The position numbers and the translations under genes are program-made. DNA of 64,000 nucleotides from Lysobacter sp. 5GHs7-4 (lineage in GTDB: Bacteria > Pseudomonadota > Gammaproteobacteria > Xanthomonadales > Xanthomonadaceae): the NCBI RefSeq assembly GCF_021284765.1, contig NZ_CP089924.1:310001-374000 (forward strand). Direction: 5' to 3'. Below the pieces are notes generated by a model. It saw only the letters and a program-made list of their open reading frames with translations. It was not told the DNA's origin and did not search any database. The first letter of the stretch is position 1. Each line of letters opens with the position of its first letter. Of this stretch, positions 37,199 through 49,291 are shown in pieces.

Positions 37199-37818
37199 TG
37201 CCCGCCGCCGCTCCCACGCCCCGCCGCTACCTGCCGACCCTGATCGGCCTGACGCTACTCGCAGGAAGCCTATTCGCCATGTCCACCGCTCTCCCCGGCT
37301 CCACCGCCGCCCACGCCGCCGAACCCGGCGACGACGGTACCGTCGCCAGCTGGCCGCTGCGCTTCAGCCACCACGATTTCGACGTGGCCTGCTTCGACAC
37401 CCAGCGCTGCAAGGTGCGCTATCACGGCTTCGAGTTCGGCAACCCGGAACCGACGCCGTCGGCGGCCTCGCTGAGCCCGGAGGCCTACGACGACGCGCTC
37501 TCGGCCAGCTACGGCCCGGTGCCGCGCAACACGCCCGCCGCGCAGGTCGACTGGGTCAGCAAGGACGGCAGCGCGCTGCAGGCGCAGGTCGACATCGCCG
37601 CGATCTTCCGCGACGGCCTGGTGCGCCACCACGTCGCGCGCGAGGACATCGCCGAGGGCGCCAGCATCGGCGGCACCGCGGTGCTGCTGGAGGTCGACGA
37701 CCGCAGCATCAACGTCTACACCCGCACCCTGATCCCGCTGAAGGCGCCGCTGGATCCGTCCAATCCCGACAGCGATATCCGCGACGAGCTGATCAAGGTC
37801 TACAGCCAGACCTACTGA
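37198..37818 (+). CDS. Periplasmic probable immunity protein for the lipase effector
   Basis: The 206-aa product has a twin-segment hydrophobic N-terminus (about residues 11-42, ending AAHAAEPG), so it is exported to the periplasm. The mature part has a compact beta-rich look with two close cysteines (VACFDTQRCKVRY, about residues 63-71). No enzyme motif was seen. It is located immediately upstream of a Tle1-like effector gene, in the same operon, which is the usual place and compartment of immunity proteins of Xanthomonadales T4SS lipase effectors. The name rests on context and on a resemblance to Tle immunity proteins. Confidence 0.65.
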   Translation: MPAAAPTPRRYLPTLIGLTLLAGSLFAMSTALPGSTAAHAAEPGDDGTVASWPLRFSHHDFDVACFDTQRCKVRYHGFEFGNPEPTPSAASLSPEAYDDALSASYGPVPRNTPAAQVDWVSKDGSALQAQVDIAAIFRDGLVRHHVAREDIAEGASIGGTAVLLEVDDRSINVYTRTLIPLKAPLDPSNPDSDIRDELIKVYSQTY

Positions 37819-37907
37819 CGCCGGACCTGCGCAGGCCCGACGCACCGCATTCCCGAACCATCGACGCGGCGCCGCCCACCCCGGGCGCACCGACAAGGAC
37901 ACGTCAC

Positions 37908-39476
37908 ATGAGCGACGACAAACCGCGCAAGAGCGAAGGCGTCGAGGTCAACGCCGCCAACGCCCACGACTTGAACAGCTACCGCGCCGCCCAGCAGCAG
38001 CTCTCGCAGCTGCAGGCGCCGGTGCTGGTGCACGCCAACAATCCGCACGAGCGCCTGTACGTGGCCGTGCACGACGGCACCGGCAACAACATGTTCAAGG
38101 ACAGCGATGCCCACGAGACCGGCATCGTGCGCGTGTTCAAGCAGATCCAGCAGCAAAAACGCGCCGGCCAGCTGCCCCACATCGGCGCCGGCTACGTCGC
38201 CGGCATCGGCACCCAGGGCGACGGCTCGACCTGGGACGGCATCCGCGGCCACACGTTCGAAGAACGCGCCGAGACCATGTACAAGCAGTTCATCGAGCAG
38301 GCCAAGAAATGGAAGGCCGCCGACCCGGACGTGCAGATCCGCGTGGCCTCGATCGGTTTCAGCCGCGGCGCCGAAGAGGCCGCCTACTTCACCCGCCTGG
38401 TCGACGAACGCGGCATCCAGGACCCGGCCGGCGCCAAGTACACCTACGACGACAACGGCCTGGTCGAGAGCGTCAAATACAGCAAGCCGCCGCTGGTCGC
38501 GCCGGGCAAGGTCGCCCAGGCCGCGCTGCTGCAGGACCCGGTCGCCACCGGCGATCCGATGAACTACGACCGCCGTCTGCCGCCGTCGGTGATCTCCGCC
38601 GTGCAGATCACCGCCGAGGACGAGCGCCGCGACCAGTTCAAGGTCAGCCGCCACCTCGATGCCGGCCTGACCGAGAACAAGCGCTTCCTCAACGTCACCG
38701 TCGGCGGCGCCCACAGCAACATCGGCGACAGCTACGAACTCAACGGCCTGGGCATCCGCAGCACCAACCTGTCGGTGGACTACCTCAATTCGCTCAGCGA
38801 CACGCCGTTCCTGAAAAAGCGCGCCGAGCCGCTGGGCCCCGACCGCAACGTGGTGCACCGCTCCGACCAGGGCGAATGGGTCTACACCACCAAGGGCTAC
38901 GACAAGGACGGCAAGCGCGACGCGGTCGAACGCCTGGCGCCGGAAGGCCTGCGCGAAAACGGCCGCGCCGTGGACACGCTCAACAAGGAGCCCAGCAACC
39001 GCACCCTGGACGCCCAGTTCGAACACCGCGGGGTGCCGATCGCGCCGGCGCCCGCCCTGCCCAAGCCGGCTGGGCCCAAACTCAGCGATGCAGGGCATCC
39101 GGGCCACGAGCTCTACCAACAGGCCCTGGCCGGGCTGCAGAACTCGCCCAACATCCCGCGCGGCACCTTCAGCGACGCCCAGCTGGTGCAGGCCGCGGCC
39201 AGCGTGGCCTCGGCCAGCCAGACCGCGCCCGGCGGGCCGCTGGCGCGCATCGATTCGGTGGTCTTCAGCCGCGACCAGGGCAGCCTGATCGCGGTCCAGG
39301 GCCGGCTGGAGGACAGCGGCAACCGCAGCCTGGCCGCGGTGCCCACCGCCCAGGCCCTGGCGACCCCGCTGGAAGCCTCCTCGCAGTCGCTGCAGGCGCA
39401 TCGCCCGGCCGAGCCGGCCCTCGCCCAGCACAACGCCCAGGAAACGCAGCGCAGCGCGTCTCCGGCGCGGGTCTGA
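37908..39476 (+). CDS. Tle1-like lipase with XVIPCD-type domain: probable type IV secretion effector
   Basis: The 522-aa protein has no signal peptide. Residues ~45-300 form a DUF2235/Tle1-like alpha/beta hydrolase with VAVHDGTGNNMF (about 53-63), nucleophile elbow GFSRGAEEA (Ser152), a possible acid in LLQDPVATG (Asp210) and His269 in GGAHSNIG. Residues ~392-495 match the layout of the XVIPCD T4SS signal: HPGHELYQQAL, then LARIDSVVFS, LIAVQG and PLEASSQSL, with a Gln-rich tail. Such X-Tfe effectors are injected into rival bacteria by the Xanthomonadales type IV system, where a Tle1-type enzyme would cut phospholipids. The gene is preceded by its probable immunity gene and followed directly by gyrB. 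Confidence 0.85.
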   Translation: MSDDKPRKSEGVEVNAANAHDLNSYRAAQQQLSQLQAPVLVHANNPHERLYVAVHDGTGNNMFKDSDAHETGIVRVFKQIQQQKRAGQLPHIGAGYVAGIGTQGDGSTWDGIRGHTFEERAETMYKQFIEQAKKWKAADPDVQIRVASIGFSRGAEEAAYFTRLVDERGIQDPAGAKYTYDDNGLVESVKYSKPPLVAPGKVAQAALLQDPVATGDPMNYDRRLPPSVISAVQITAEDERRDQFKVSRHLDAGLTENKRFLNVTVGGAHSNIGDSYELNGLGIRSTNLSVDYLNSLSDTPFLKKRAEPLGPDRNVVHRSDQGEWVYTTKGYDKDGKRDAVERLAPEGLRENGRAVDTLNKEPSNRTLDAQFEHRGVPIAPAPALPKPAGPKLSDAGHPGHELYQQALAGLQNSPNIPRGTFSDAQLVQAAASVASASQTAPGGPLARIDSVVFSRDQGSLIAVQGRLEDSGNRSLAAVPTAQALATPLEASSQSLQAHRPAEPALAQHNAQETQRSASPARV

Positions 39477-39540
39477 GCCCCAGCCAACGGCGCCCGGGCG
39501 GGGGGCGCCCGGGCGAGGTATAATCGGCCTCAGTCCCTAA

Positions 39541-42069
<2,529 letters not shown>

Positions 42070-42079
42070 GCCGCCGGCG

Positions 42080-42922
42080 ATGACGCCCGGCACGTCCTCC
42101 GCGGCCGCCACCACGGCCGCGCCGCCGCCGCTGCCGCCTGTGGCGGCGCCGGCACGGCCGCGCACGCGCGCGGTGATCGGCCACGCCGCGCTGGATTTCC
42201 TCATCGCCGTCGCGATCACCATCGCGCTGAGCTTCGCCGCGATGATGGCCTGGGCCGTCGTGCGCGGCATCCAGATCGGCATGCAGGGCGGCGCGCGCGG
42301 CCCCGACGCGTTCCAGCACCTGGGCCAGCCCGGCGGCCTCGCCCAGCTCGGCATGGCCCTATTCTCCATGGGCATCGCCGCGCTCGCGGTGTACTGGCTG
42401 CGCCGCCGCGCCAGCCCCGAGGAACGCGCCGCCTCGTGGCGCGCCGCGCGGCGCCCGTCCACCTGGGCCTGGAGCCTGGGCATCGGCCTGGGCGCGTTCG
42501 CCCTCAGCAGCGCCCTGGACTGGATCGGCCGGGTGCTGGGCATCGAGCCGCTGCCCAGCAACGTCGAGATGATCCAGGACGCCATGCGCAGCCAGTTCGC
42601 GCTGGCGCTGCTGTTCGCAGTGGTGCTGGCGCCGGCCTACGAGGAGCTGCTGTTCCGGCGCGTGCTGTTCGGCCGCTTCTGGGCCGCCGGCCTGCCCGGC
42701 CTGGGCATCGTCCTGAGCAGCCTGGCCTTCGCCCTGATGCACGAATTACCGGGCCTGAGCGGCAACGGCCCCGGCGCGATCGGCCTGCTGTGGCTCACCT
42801 ATGCCTGCATGGGCGCGGCCATGGCCTGGGTCTACCGCCGCACCGGCACCCTGTGGGCGGCCATCGCCGCGCACGGCGTCAACAATCTATTGGCCTGCCT
42901 GCTGCTCGTCCTGGCGCCTTGA
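42080..42922 (+). CDS. CPBP family intramembrane protease
   Basis: The 280-aa membrane protein has about seven helices and all three motifs of the CPBP (Abi/Rce1) family: EELLFRR (Glu188-Glu189), a FALMH motif and HGVNN at the end. In eukaryotes the family cleaves prenylated proteins; bacterial members act in bacteriocin immunity or remain unknown. The N-terminal ~30 residues are Ala/Pro-rich. It follows gyrB after 10 bp and may be co-transcribed with it. Confidence 0.88.
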   Translation: MTPGTSSAAATTAAPPPLPPVAAPARPRTRAVIGHAALDFLIAVAITIALSFAAMMAWAVVRGIQIGMQGGARGPDAFQHLGQPGGLAQLGMALFSMGIAALAVYWLRRRASPEERAASWRAARRPSTWAWSLGIGLGAFALSSALDWIGRVLGIEPLPSNVEMIQDAMRSQFALALLFAVVLAPAYEELLFRRVLFGRFWAAGLPGLGIVLSSLAFALMHELPGLSGNGPGAIGLLWLTYACMGAAMAWVYRRTGTLWAAIAAHGVNNLLACLLLVLAP

Positions 42923-43005
42923 TGTCCCGATCCGGGCGCGTTTGACGAAAAGTTAATCCCGAACCGTCTACAAACGCGGTCATAACCAGGGGAATCCGCC
43001 AACCC

Positions 43006-43809
43006 GTGAAAGCCTTGCTGCTCGGTGTCTCGATCGCGCTGGTCGCCACCGCCTGCGCCACCACCACCTCGCCCACCGGGCGGCGGCAGAGCGTGGGCGC
43101 GGTGTCGCAGGAACAGCTCAACCAGATGGGCGCCCAGGCCTTCGTCGACGCCAAGTCCAAGGGCAAGCTCAGCACCGACGCGCGCCAGACCGCCTACGTG
43201 CGCTGCGTGGTCGACGCGGTCACCCGCCAGCTGCCGCAAGGCTGGCAGGCGCAGTGGGAAGTCGCGGTGTTCGTCGACAGCTCGCCCAACGCCTTCGCCC
43301 TGCCCGGCGGCAAGGTCGGGGTCAACACCGGCATCTTCAGCGTGGCCAAGAACCAGGACCAGCTGGCGGCGGTGATCGCCCACGAGGTCGGCCATGTGGT
43401 CTCGCGCCACCACGACGAGCGCATCACCCGCCAGATGACCGCGCAGACCGGCCTGAGCATCGCCGGCGCCCTGCTCGGCTCGCGCTACGGCGAGGGCGCG
43501 GCCAACGCCACCAACCAGCTCGGCGGCGCCGCGGTGCAGGGCCTGTTCCTGCTGCCCGGCTCGCGCACCCAGGAAAGCGAGGCCGACGTGGTCGGCCAGC
43601 AGCTGATGGCGCAGGCCGGCTTCGACCCGCAGCAGGCCGTGAACCTGTGGCAGAACATGATCGCCGCCAGTTCCAGCCGTCCGCCACAGTGGCTGTCCAC
43701 CCATCCGGACCCGCAATCGCGCATCCAGGAACTGCGCGCGCGGGCCGGCGGGCTCGCGCCGGTCTACCAGCAGGCGCGCTCGGCCGGCCGTACGCCCAAG
43801 TGTGGATGA
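43006..43809 (+). CDS. M48 family metalloprotease lipoprotein (BepA/LoiP-like)
   Basis: The 267-aa product starts with a GTG (MKALLLGVS) and has a lipoprotein-like signal ending at Cys16 (VATACATT). The zinc motif is H126-E-V-G-H130, with the third ligand in ESEADVVG. The HPDPQSRIQELRA segment close to the end is shared by LoiP/YcaL-type peptidases. These enzymes degrade damaged envelope proteins. A similar gene sits downstream of gyrB in other Xanthomonadaceae. Confidence 0.88.
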   Translation: MKALLLGVSIALVATACATTTSPTGRRQSVGAVSQEQLNQMGAQAFVDAKSKGKLSTDARQTAYVRCVVDAVTRQLPQGWQAQWEVAVFVDSSPNAFALPGGKVGVNTGIFSVAKNQDQLAAVIAHEVGHVVSRHHDERITRQMTAQTGLSIAGALLGSRYGEGAANATNQLGGAAVQGLFLLPGSRTQESEADVVGQQLMAQAGFDPQQAVNLWQNMIAASSSRPPQWLSTHPDPQSRIQELRARAGGLAPVYQQARSAGRTPKCG

Positions 43810-43931
43810 ACGATAAGCATTAACAGCTGCAAAACCCCGTATCGCCCCGCCCCGCGTTTCTGTTAGCGTGACGGCCCCCCGGCCTTGACGGCCATCGACC
43901 CCGCTTTCCAGCACAGTTGATTGAGGTGACC

Positions 43932-45164
43932 ATGAACAAGCTCTCCACCCGCCACCGCACTGTGCTGACGGCCGCCATCGGCGCCGTGCTCGCGCTGGGC
44001 TCGATCGCCCAGGTTCACGCGCAGTCGGCGATGGAACGGGCGGAAGAGCGCCGTCAGCGTCACGCCGACAAGAAGGAAGACAAGAAGTCCTCCTCGTCCT
44101 CGGCGTCCAAGGTCGACTACCCCAACGCCACCCGTCAGCAGCCCGACGCCAAGGCCTCGGCCAAGGTCACCCCGAAGCTGAAGAAGATGATGGACTTCTA
44201 CGACGACGATAAGGCCGTCGAGGGTCGCGCCATCGCCGACGAGATCATCGCCAACTCGGCCGCCAACGCCTACGACCACGCCTTCGCCGCGCAGATCGCC
44301 GCGCAGCTGGCCTACGGCGCCGACGACACGCCCGCCGCCATCGGTTACTTGAACAAGGCCATCGAGTTCAACGGCCTGGACAACAACGGCCACTACGGCG
44401 CGATGTACATGCTCGCGCAGCTGCAGCTGCAGGAAGACAAGTACGCCGAGTCGCTGGCCACCATGGACCGCTTCCTCAGCGAGACCAAGAGCACCAAGCC
44501 CGAGCACCTGATCGTCAAGGGCAACGCTCTGTACCGCCTGGAGCGTTACAAGGAAGCCGCGCCGATCATCAAGCAGGCCATCGACGCCTCGCCCGAGCCC
44601 AAGTCCGATTGGCAGCAGCTGCTGATGGCCGCCTATGCCGAATCCGGCCAGACCGGCGAAGCGACCAAGATGGCCGAGGCCGTCGCCAGCAAGAACCCCA
44701 ACGACAAGCGCGCCCAGCTCAACCTGGTCGCCACCTACCTGCAGGCCGATCAGTTCGACAAGGCCGCCGGCGTGCTGGAGAAGCTGCGCGCAGCCGGCCA
44801 GCTCAACGAAGACAAGGACTATCGCCAGCTCTACTCGACCTACCTGCAGATCGACGGTAACGAGAAGAAGGCGGCCGATGTCATCAACGAAGGCCTGAGC
44901 AAGGGCGTGCTGAAGCCCGACTTCCAGGCCTACCTGGCGTTGGCGCAGTCGTACTACTTCTCCGACCAGGTGAACCCGTCGATCGACGCGTACAAGAAAG
45001 CCGCGCCGCTCGCACCCGATGGCGAGACCTACCTCAATCTCGCCCGTGTCTTGTGGCAGGAAGACCGCATTCCAGAGGCCAAGGAAGCCGCCAAGCAGGC
45101 GATCGCCAAGGGCGTTAAGAAGCCCGACGACGCCAAGAAGATCATCGCGCTGCCAGGTAAATAA
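43932..45164 (+). CDS. Exported TPR-repeat protein
   Basis: The 410-aa protein has a signal peptide (about residues 1-31, ending VHAQS), a charged Lys/Ser-rich linker and then TPR-like helices from about residue 75 to 400. The ATG at 43932 follows GAGGTGACC. It lies 146 bp upstream of tonB, and a homologue occupies this place in Xanthomonas, so a role in TonB-linked uptake or envelope stability is possible (inference). Protein-protein binding is the likely activity. Confidence 0.82.
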   Translation: MNKLSTRHRTVLTAAIGAVLALGSIAQVHAQSAMERAEERRQRHADKKEDKKSSSSSASKVDYPNATRQQPDAKASAKVTPKLKKMMDFYDDDKAVEGRAIADEIIANSAANAYDHAFAAQIAAQLAYGADDTPAAIGYLNKAIEFNGLDNNGHYGAMYMLAQLQLQEDKYAESLATMDRFLSETKSTKPEHLIVKGNALYRLERYKEAAPIIKQAIDASPEPKSDWQQLLMAAYAESGQTGEATKMAEAVASKNPNDKRAQLNLVATYLQADQFDKAAGVLEKLRAAGQLNEDKDYRQLYSTYLQIDGNEKKAADVINEGLSKGVLKPDFQAYLALAQSYYFSDQVNPSIDAYKKAAPLAPDGETYLNLARVLWQEDRIPEAKEAAKQAIAKGVKKPDDAKKIIALPGK

Positions 45165-45310
45165 TAGGCGCACGATATGCAAATCCGCCCTTGGAACCTG
45201 GGGCGCGGTTTGGTATATGCTAGGAGGTTCACGCGACTGGAAACGGTTGCAGGAACCGAACGACGGCCCGCGGCGCCTTTGCGTCCGGAAACACTTCCCG
45301 AGCTGACGGC

Positions 45311-45982
45311 ATGACGCAAGACCTCGAAATCCACGCTAAGAAAGATGACGACCGCGAAGGGCTGAACTGGGCACGTATCGCCGGTATCACCTCCGCGATC
45401 GCCGTGCATGTCGCGGCGCTGCTCTTGCTGCTCGCACCGATGGCGCCGCCGGCGACCGAAAAGGCGGAAGAGCAAGTGACCGTCGTTAACCTCATCAAGC
45501 CGCCGGAGCCGCCGCCGCCGCCCCCGCCGCCGCCGCCGGAACCGCCGCCGCCGCAGCAGATCAAGCAGCTGGCCGCGCCGCAGCCGACGCCGCTGCCGCC
45601 GCCGCCGGAAGATCCGCCGATCGTCGTCGACGAGCCGAGCCCGGTGGACATCCAGCAGGAGCCGCCGACCCCGCCGTCGACGCCCGCTCCGGCGACCACC
45701 ATCAGCTCCGGCGTCGATCCGTCGTCGAAGCGACTCAATCCTCCTAAGTACCCGCCGACCGAAGCGCGTCAGGGCGTGGGCGGCACCGTGGTCCTGGTCA
45801 TCAGCATCGATGCCTCGGGCAACGTGCTCGACGTCTCCGTCGAGAAGTCCAGCCGTAACCGCAACCTCGACCGCGCCGCCATGGATGCCGCACGGAAGTG
45901 GAAGTTCAACCCCGAGATGCGCAACGGCACGGGCGTGCCCAGCAAGGTTCGCGTCCCGGTAGATTTCGTCCCACCGAACTGA
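45311..45982 (+). CDS. tonB: Energy transducer TonB
   Basis: The 223-aa protein has a cytoplasmic N-terminus, one membrane helix (about residues 22-43), a Pro-rich linker with long runs of proline (about 56-125) and a C-terminal TonB domain (LNPPKYPPTEARQGVGGTVV, ARKWKFNP). It transfers proton-motive energy from ExbB-ExbD to outer-membrane receptors. The gene order tonB-exbB-exbD-exbD beside gyrB matches that described for Xanthomonas. Confidence 0.95.
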   Translation: MTQDLEIHAKKDDDREGLNWARIAGITSAIAVHVAALLLLLAPMAPPATEKAEEQVTVVNLIKPPEPPPPPPPPPPEPPPPQQIKQLAAPQPTPLPPPPEDPPIVVDEPSPVDIQQEPPTPPSTPAPATTISSGVDPSSKRLNPPKYPPTEARQGVGGTVVLVISIDASGNVLDVSVEKSSRNRNLDRAAMDAARKWKFNPEMRNGTGVPSKVRVPVDFVPPN

Positions 45983-46056
45983 TCGGGTTCGCGGGACGGT
46001 TGTAACGCACCACGTACCACCTCTTTCCTTATCCACGACATTCAAAGGTAAGCGTC

Positions 46057-46809
46057 ATGCTGCAGGAAACCACCACCGCTGCTACTGCCGGGGGCTCCAA
46101 CGCCGAAGCCCTCCAGCAGATGAGCTTTGCCCATCTGCTGCAAAACTTCGACATCGTCGGCTGGGTCGTGTTCCTCACGCTCGCGATCATGTCGGTCCTG
46201 TCGGTCTACTGGATCGTCGTGAACTTCGTGAAGAATCTGCGTCTTCGCGGCAGTTCCGATCGCGTCGTCAGCACGTTCTGGGAAACCCCGAACGCGCAGG
46301 ACGCCATCCGCTTCATGGAAGAGCAGTCGCGTAGCGAGCCGTTCTCCAAGATCGCGCTCGATGCCGCCCAGGCTGCCGCTCACCACCAGCGCCACGAAGG
46401 TTCGCGTCTGGTCGAGTCGCTGAACCGTTCCGAGTTCGTCGATCGTGCCCTGCGTCAGGGCGTGACCCGCGAGAGCTCGCGTCTGGAAAGCGGCCTGACC
46501 GTGCTCGCCACCGTCGGTTCGACCGCTCCGTTCGTCGGTCTGCTCGGCACCGTGTGGGGCATCTACCACGCGCTGATCAAGATCGGTGCGACCGGTCAGG
46601 CCTCCATCGACGCCGTCGCCGGCCCGGTGGGCGAGGCGCTGATCATGACCGCCATCGGTCTGTTCGTCGCGATCCCGGCCGTGCTTGCTTACAACTTCTT
46701 CGTGCGCCTGAACCGCGTGACGAACAGCAAGTTCGACACCTTCGCGCACGACCTGCACGACTTCTTCGCTACCGGTTCGCGCGTCGGCGAACTGTCCGCG
46801 AAGCGCTAA
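46057..46809 (+). CDS. exbB: Biopolymer transport protein ExbB
   Basis: The 250-aa protein has three membrane helices (about residues 35-58, 150-170 and 190-215) and the MotA/TolQ/ExbB core (TVLATVGSTAPFVGLLGTVWGIYHAL, then GPVGEALIMTAIGLFVAIPAVLAYN). It forms the proton-channel pentamer around ExbD. It sits between tonB and exbD1. Confidence 0.96.
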   Translation: MLQETTTAATAGGSNAEALQQMSFAHLLQNFDIVGWVVFLTLAIMSVLSVYWIVVNFVKNLRLRGSSDRVVSTFWETPNAQDAIRFMEEQSRSEPFSKIALDAAQAAAHHQRHEGSRLVESLNRSEFVDRALRQGVTRESSRLESGLTVLATVGSTAPFVGLLGTVWGIYHALIKIGATGQASIDAVAGPVGEALIMTAIGLFVAIPAVLAYNFFVRLNRVTNSKFDTFAHDLHDFFATGSRVGELSAKR

Positions 46810-46860
46810 GTCGCCTCACCGCGACGTCTTCACCTTACTTGTAGTCGTTGGAGTTCGGAC

Positions 46861-47280
46861 ATGGCCTTCAGTGCAAACAGCGAAAGCGGCGGCCCTATGG
46901 CCGAGATCAACGTCACGCCCCTCGTGGACGTGATGCTGGTGCTGCTGATCATCTTCATGATCACGGCGCCTTTGATGTCGCATAAGGTCAAGGTTGAATT
47001 GCCCGAAGCCACGCTCGACAAGCAAGCTGACAAAGCGCCCGCGACGCAGCCGATCACCCTGGCTGTGCGTGAAGACGGTTCGTTGTTCTGGAACGACGAA
47101 CCGATCACCAAGGGCCTGCTGGAAAGCCGGCTCTCGATCGAAGCGCAGAAGACGCCGCAGCCGCAGATCAACGTCCGCGGCGACAAGACGACCAAGTACC
47201 GCATCGTGCAAGACGTGGTGAAGATCGCGCAGGGCCAAGGCATGCGTAAGGTCGGCTTCGTGGCGATCAAAGAACGTTAA
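46861..47280 (+). CDS. exbD: Biopolymer transport protein ExbD (first copy)
   Basis: The 139-aa protein has one membrane helix (about residues 18-42) with the essential Asp in [16 protein letters not shown], followed by a periplasmic domain (about 45-139). It pairs with ExbB to harvest proton motive force for TonB. Confidence 0.95.
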   Translation: MAFSANSESGGPMAEINVTPLVDVMLVLLIIFMITAPLMSHKVKVELPEATLDKQADKAPATQPITLAVREDGSLFWNDEPITKGLLESRLSIEAQKTPQPQINVRGDKTTKYRIVQDVVKIAQGQGMRKVGFVAIKER

Positions 47281-47298
47281 GGCTACCGGAGACTATTT

Positions 47299-47715
47299 AT
47301 GGCATTCAGTTCTGGCTCCGGCGCAGGCGCACCCATGGCCGACATCAACGTCACGCCCCTGGTGGACGTGATGCTGGTGTTGCTGATCATCTTCATGGTG
47401 ACGGCGCCCGTGATGTCTTATCCGATCGAAGTCAACCTGCCGCAGCGTACGACCACGCCGCCGCCGCCGACCCCGCCGAAGGAGCCCATCCGTCTGCGCG
47501 TCGACGCGTCCGGCCAGATCTTCTGGAACGACACGCCGCAACCGATCACGGCGCTTCAAAGCTTGATGAGCGCCGAAGTGCAGCGTGACCCGACCAACCA
47601 GCCGATGCTGGAGATCGACGTCAGCACCGATGCCGATTACGGCATCCTCGCCAAGGTGCTGGCGAAAGCAAAGAACGCCAATATGGAAAAGATCGGCTTC
47701 GTCCAAAACGACTGA
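47299..47715 (+). CDS. exbD: Biopolymer transport protein ExbD (second copy)
   Basis: The 138-aa product repeats the layout of the first ExbD with [21 protein letters not shown], but its periplasmic part differs (Pro-rich [12 protein letters not shown] linker). It is 18 bp from the first copy and followed by a strong terminator. In Xanthomonas campestris a second ExbD at this position is reported to have a specialised role, so the pair is likely not redundant. Confidence 0.94.
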   Translation: MAFSSGSGAGAPMADINVTPLVDVMLVLLIIFMVTAPVMSYPIEVNLPQRTTTPPPPTPPKEPIRLRVDASGQIFWNDTPQPITALQSLMSAEVQRDPTNQPMLEIDVSTDADYGILAKVLAKAKNANMEKIGFVQND

Positions 47716-47746
47716 CCGATCGAACAGCTTGACGCTTACCGTCGTG

Positions 47747-47776
47747 AAAACGCCGCCCTTGGGCGGCGTTTTTTTT
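47747..47776 (+). terminator. Rho-independent terminator of the tonB-exb operon
   Basis: Stem AACGCCGCCC / GGGCGGCGTT with a TT loop and a run of eight T, 32 bp after exbD2. Confidence 0.95.
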
Positions 47777-47845
47777 GCCCCTTGTCAGGCGGGCGGGACG
47801 GGTCTAGCGTAGGTTTCGGGCATCCCGCCCCCAGGGGGTAGCGCA

Positions 47846-48253
47846 ATGGCCGTCTCCGCATATTTCGAATCCGCCCGGCGCAACGCCGGTCCCGTCGCCG
47901 AAATGAACATCACCCCGCTGGTGGACGTGATGCTGGTCCTGCTGGTGATCTTCATGGTCGCCGCCCCCGTCATGAGCGGCACGCTCGACATGCAGATCCC
48001 GACCTCGGTGCCGCCAGTCAAGCAAGCGCCGCCGCCGCGCGCGCAGTTGTCGGTCCAGGCCGACGGCAGCTACCTGCTGGACGGTCAGGCTGTCGCCAAG
48101 GCCGCGCTGACCGACGAGCTGGCCAATCTGGCCAAGGCCGCGCCGCGCACGGTGCTGCAGATCAGCGCCAATGCCGATGCCGACTATCAGGGCTTCGCCA
48201 CGGCCGTGTCGGCCGCGCGGCAAAGCGGGCTGAAGAACCTGGCGCTGGAATAA
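47846..48253 (+). CDS. Third ExbD/TolR-family protein
   Basis: The 135-aa protein has the same single helix with [21 protein letters not shown] and a periplasmic domain. It lies beyond the terminator of the tonB operon with a 69-bp leader of its own, so it is probably separately expressed. The sequence around the helix is close to the other two copies, while the rest is diverged. It could serve ExbB, or an unlinked ExbB/TolQ homologue. Confidence 0.9.
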   Translation: MAVSAYFESARRNAGPVAEMNITPLVDVMLVLLVIFMVAAPVMSGTLDMQIPTSVPPVKQAPPPRAQLSVQADGSYLLDGQAVAKAALTDELANLAKAAPRTVLQISANADADYQGFATAVSAARQSGLKNLALE

Positions 48254-48274
48254 GGCGGGGTAGGGCGGCCGGGC

Positions 48275-49018
48275 CTACAGCAAGCGCAGGTAGGCCCGCA
48301 CCGTCGCATCCAGACCCGCGTACAGGGCCTCGCCGATCAGGGCGTGGCCGATCGACACTTCCAGTACCTGCGGCACCGCGCGCAGGAACTCGCCCAGGTT
48401 GGCCTGGCTGAGGTCGTGGCCGGCGTTCACGCCCAGGCCCGCGGCCTGCGCGCGTCGCGCGGCATCGGCGAACAGCGCGAGCGCGGCGGCCGCATCGCCA
48501 TTCGCGTGCGCCTGCGCGTAGGGACCGGTGTACAGCTCGACCCGGTCGGCGCCGATCGCCGCGGCGATCTCGAAATCCGGCGAGCCGGCATCGGCGAACA
48601 CGCTGACGCGGCAGCCCAAGGCCTTGAGCTGCGCGATCAAGGGGCGCAAGGACTCGCCGTCGCGGCGGAAATCGAAACCGTGGTCCGAGGTCAGTTGCCC
48701 ATCGCCGTCCGGCACCAGGGTCGCCTGCGCCGGCCGCGCCTGTGCGCACAGCGCCAGAAAGCCCGGATAGCCGGGCCGCGGCGGCGCGAACGGATTGCCT
48801 TCCAGATTGAACTCGACCCTACGCTCGCGCGTGAGTTCGGCCAGCGCGGCGACGTCGTAGTCGCAGATATGCCGCGCATCCGGTCGCGGGTGCACGGTGA
48901 TGCCGTGCGCGCCCGCGTCCAGACAGGCGCGCGCGGCTTCGACCACGTCCGGCTCGTTACCGCCGCGCGAGTTGCGCAGCACCGCGATCTTGTTGACGTT
49001 GACGCTGAGTACGGTCAT
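48275..49018 (-). CDS. pdxJ: Pyridoxine 5'-phosphate synthase
   Basis: The 247-aa TIM-barrel enzyme condenses 1-deoxy-xylulose 5-phosphate with aminoacetone 3-phosphate to make pyridoxine 5'-phosphate. The N-terminal [15 protein letters not shown], the [13 protein letters not shown] loop and NLEGNP, then [16 protein letters not shown] near residue 200, are all conserved in PdxJ. It converges on the third exbD with only 21 bp between the stops. Confidence 0.95.
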   Translation of the reverse strand: MTVLSVNVNKIAVLRNSRGGNEPDVVEAARACLDAGAHGITVHPRPDARHICDYDVAALAELTRERRVEFNLEGNPFAPPRPGYPGFLALCAQARPAQATLVPDGDGQLTSDHGFDFRRDGESLRPLIAQLKALGCRVSVFADAGSPDFEIAAAIGADRVELYTGPYAQAHANGDAAAALALFADAARRAQAAGLGVNAGHDLSQANLGEFLRAVPQVLEVSIGHALIGEALYAGLDATVRAYLRLL

Positions 49019-49140
49019 GCGCGCAGTCTAGGGCGCAAGGCCGCGTTTCCCAAGCCCGGCAGCGCTCTCGTCAGCAGACAAGCTCGCAACCGCATCACGC
49101 CTCAGAGTCGAAGTGGCCACCCCAAACCGAACGCCCAGCC

Positions 49141-49261
49141 CTGTGGGAGCGGCGTAAGCCGCGATGAACCACAAGCGCGATGCAAGCCGCGCTCCGGGCT
49201 TCAATCTGGAAGCTCGCCAGCAGCTGAGCTAAAAGCATCGCGGCTTACGCCGCTCCCACAG
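49141..49261. repeat. Inverted pair of REP-like palindromes
   Basis: CTGTGGGAGCGGCGTAAGCC at 49141 and its inverse at 49237-49261 (ending GCCGCTCCCACAG) are separated by about 70 bp, the arrangement of a bacterial interspersed mosaic element. The spacer holds a further decayed CGCGATGCAAGCCGCGCTCC unit. Confidence 0.75.
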
Positions 49262-49291
49262 AAAGCATCAGGCGCCGGCCATAACCATCCG

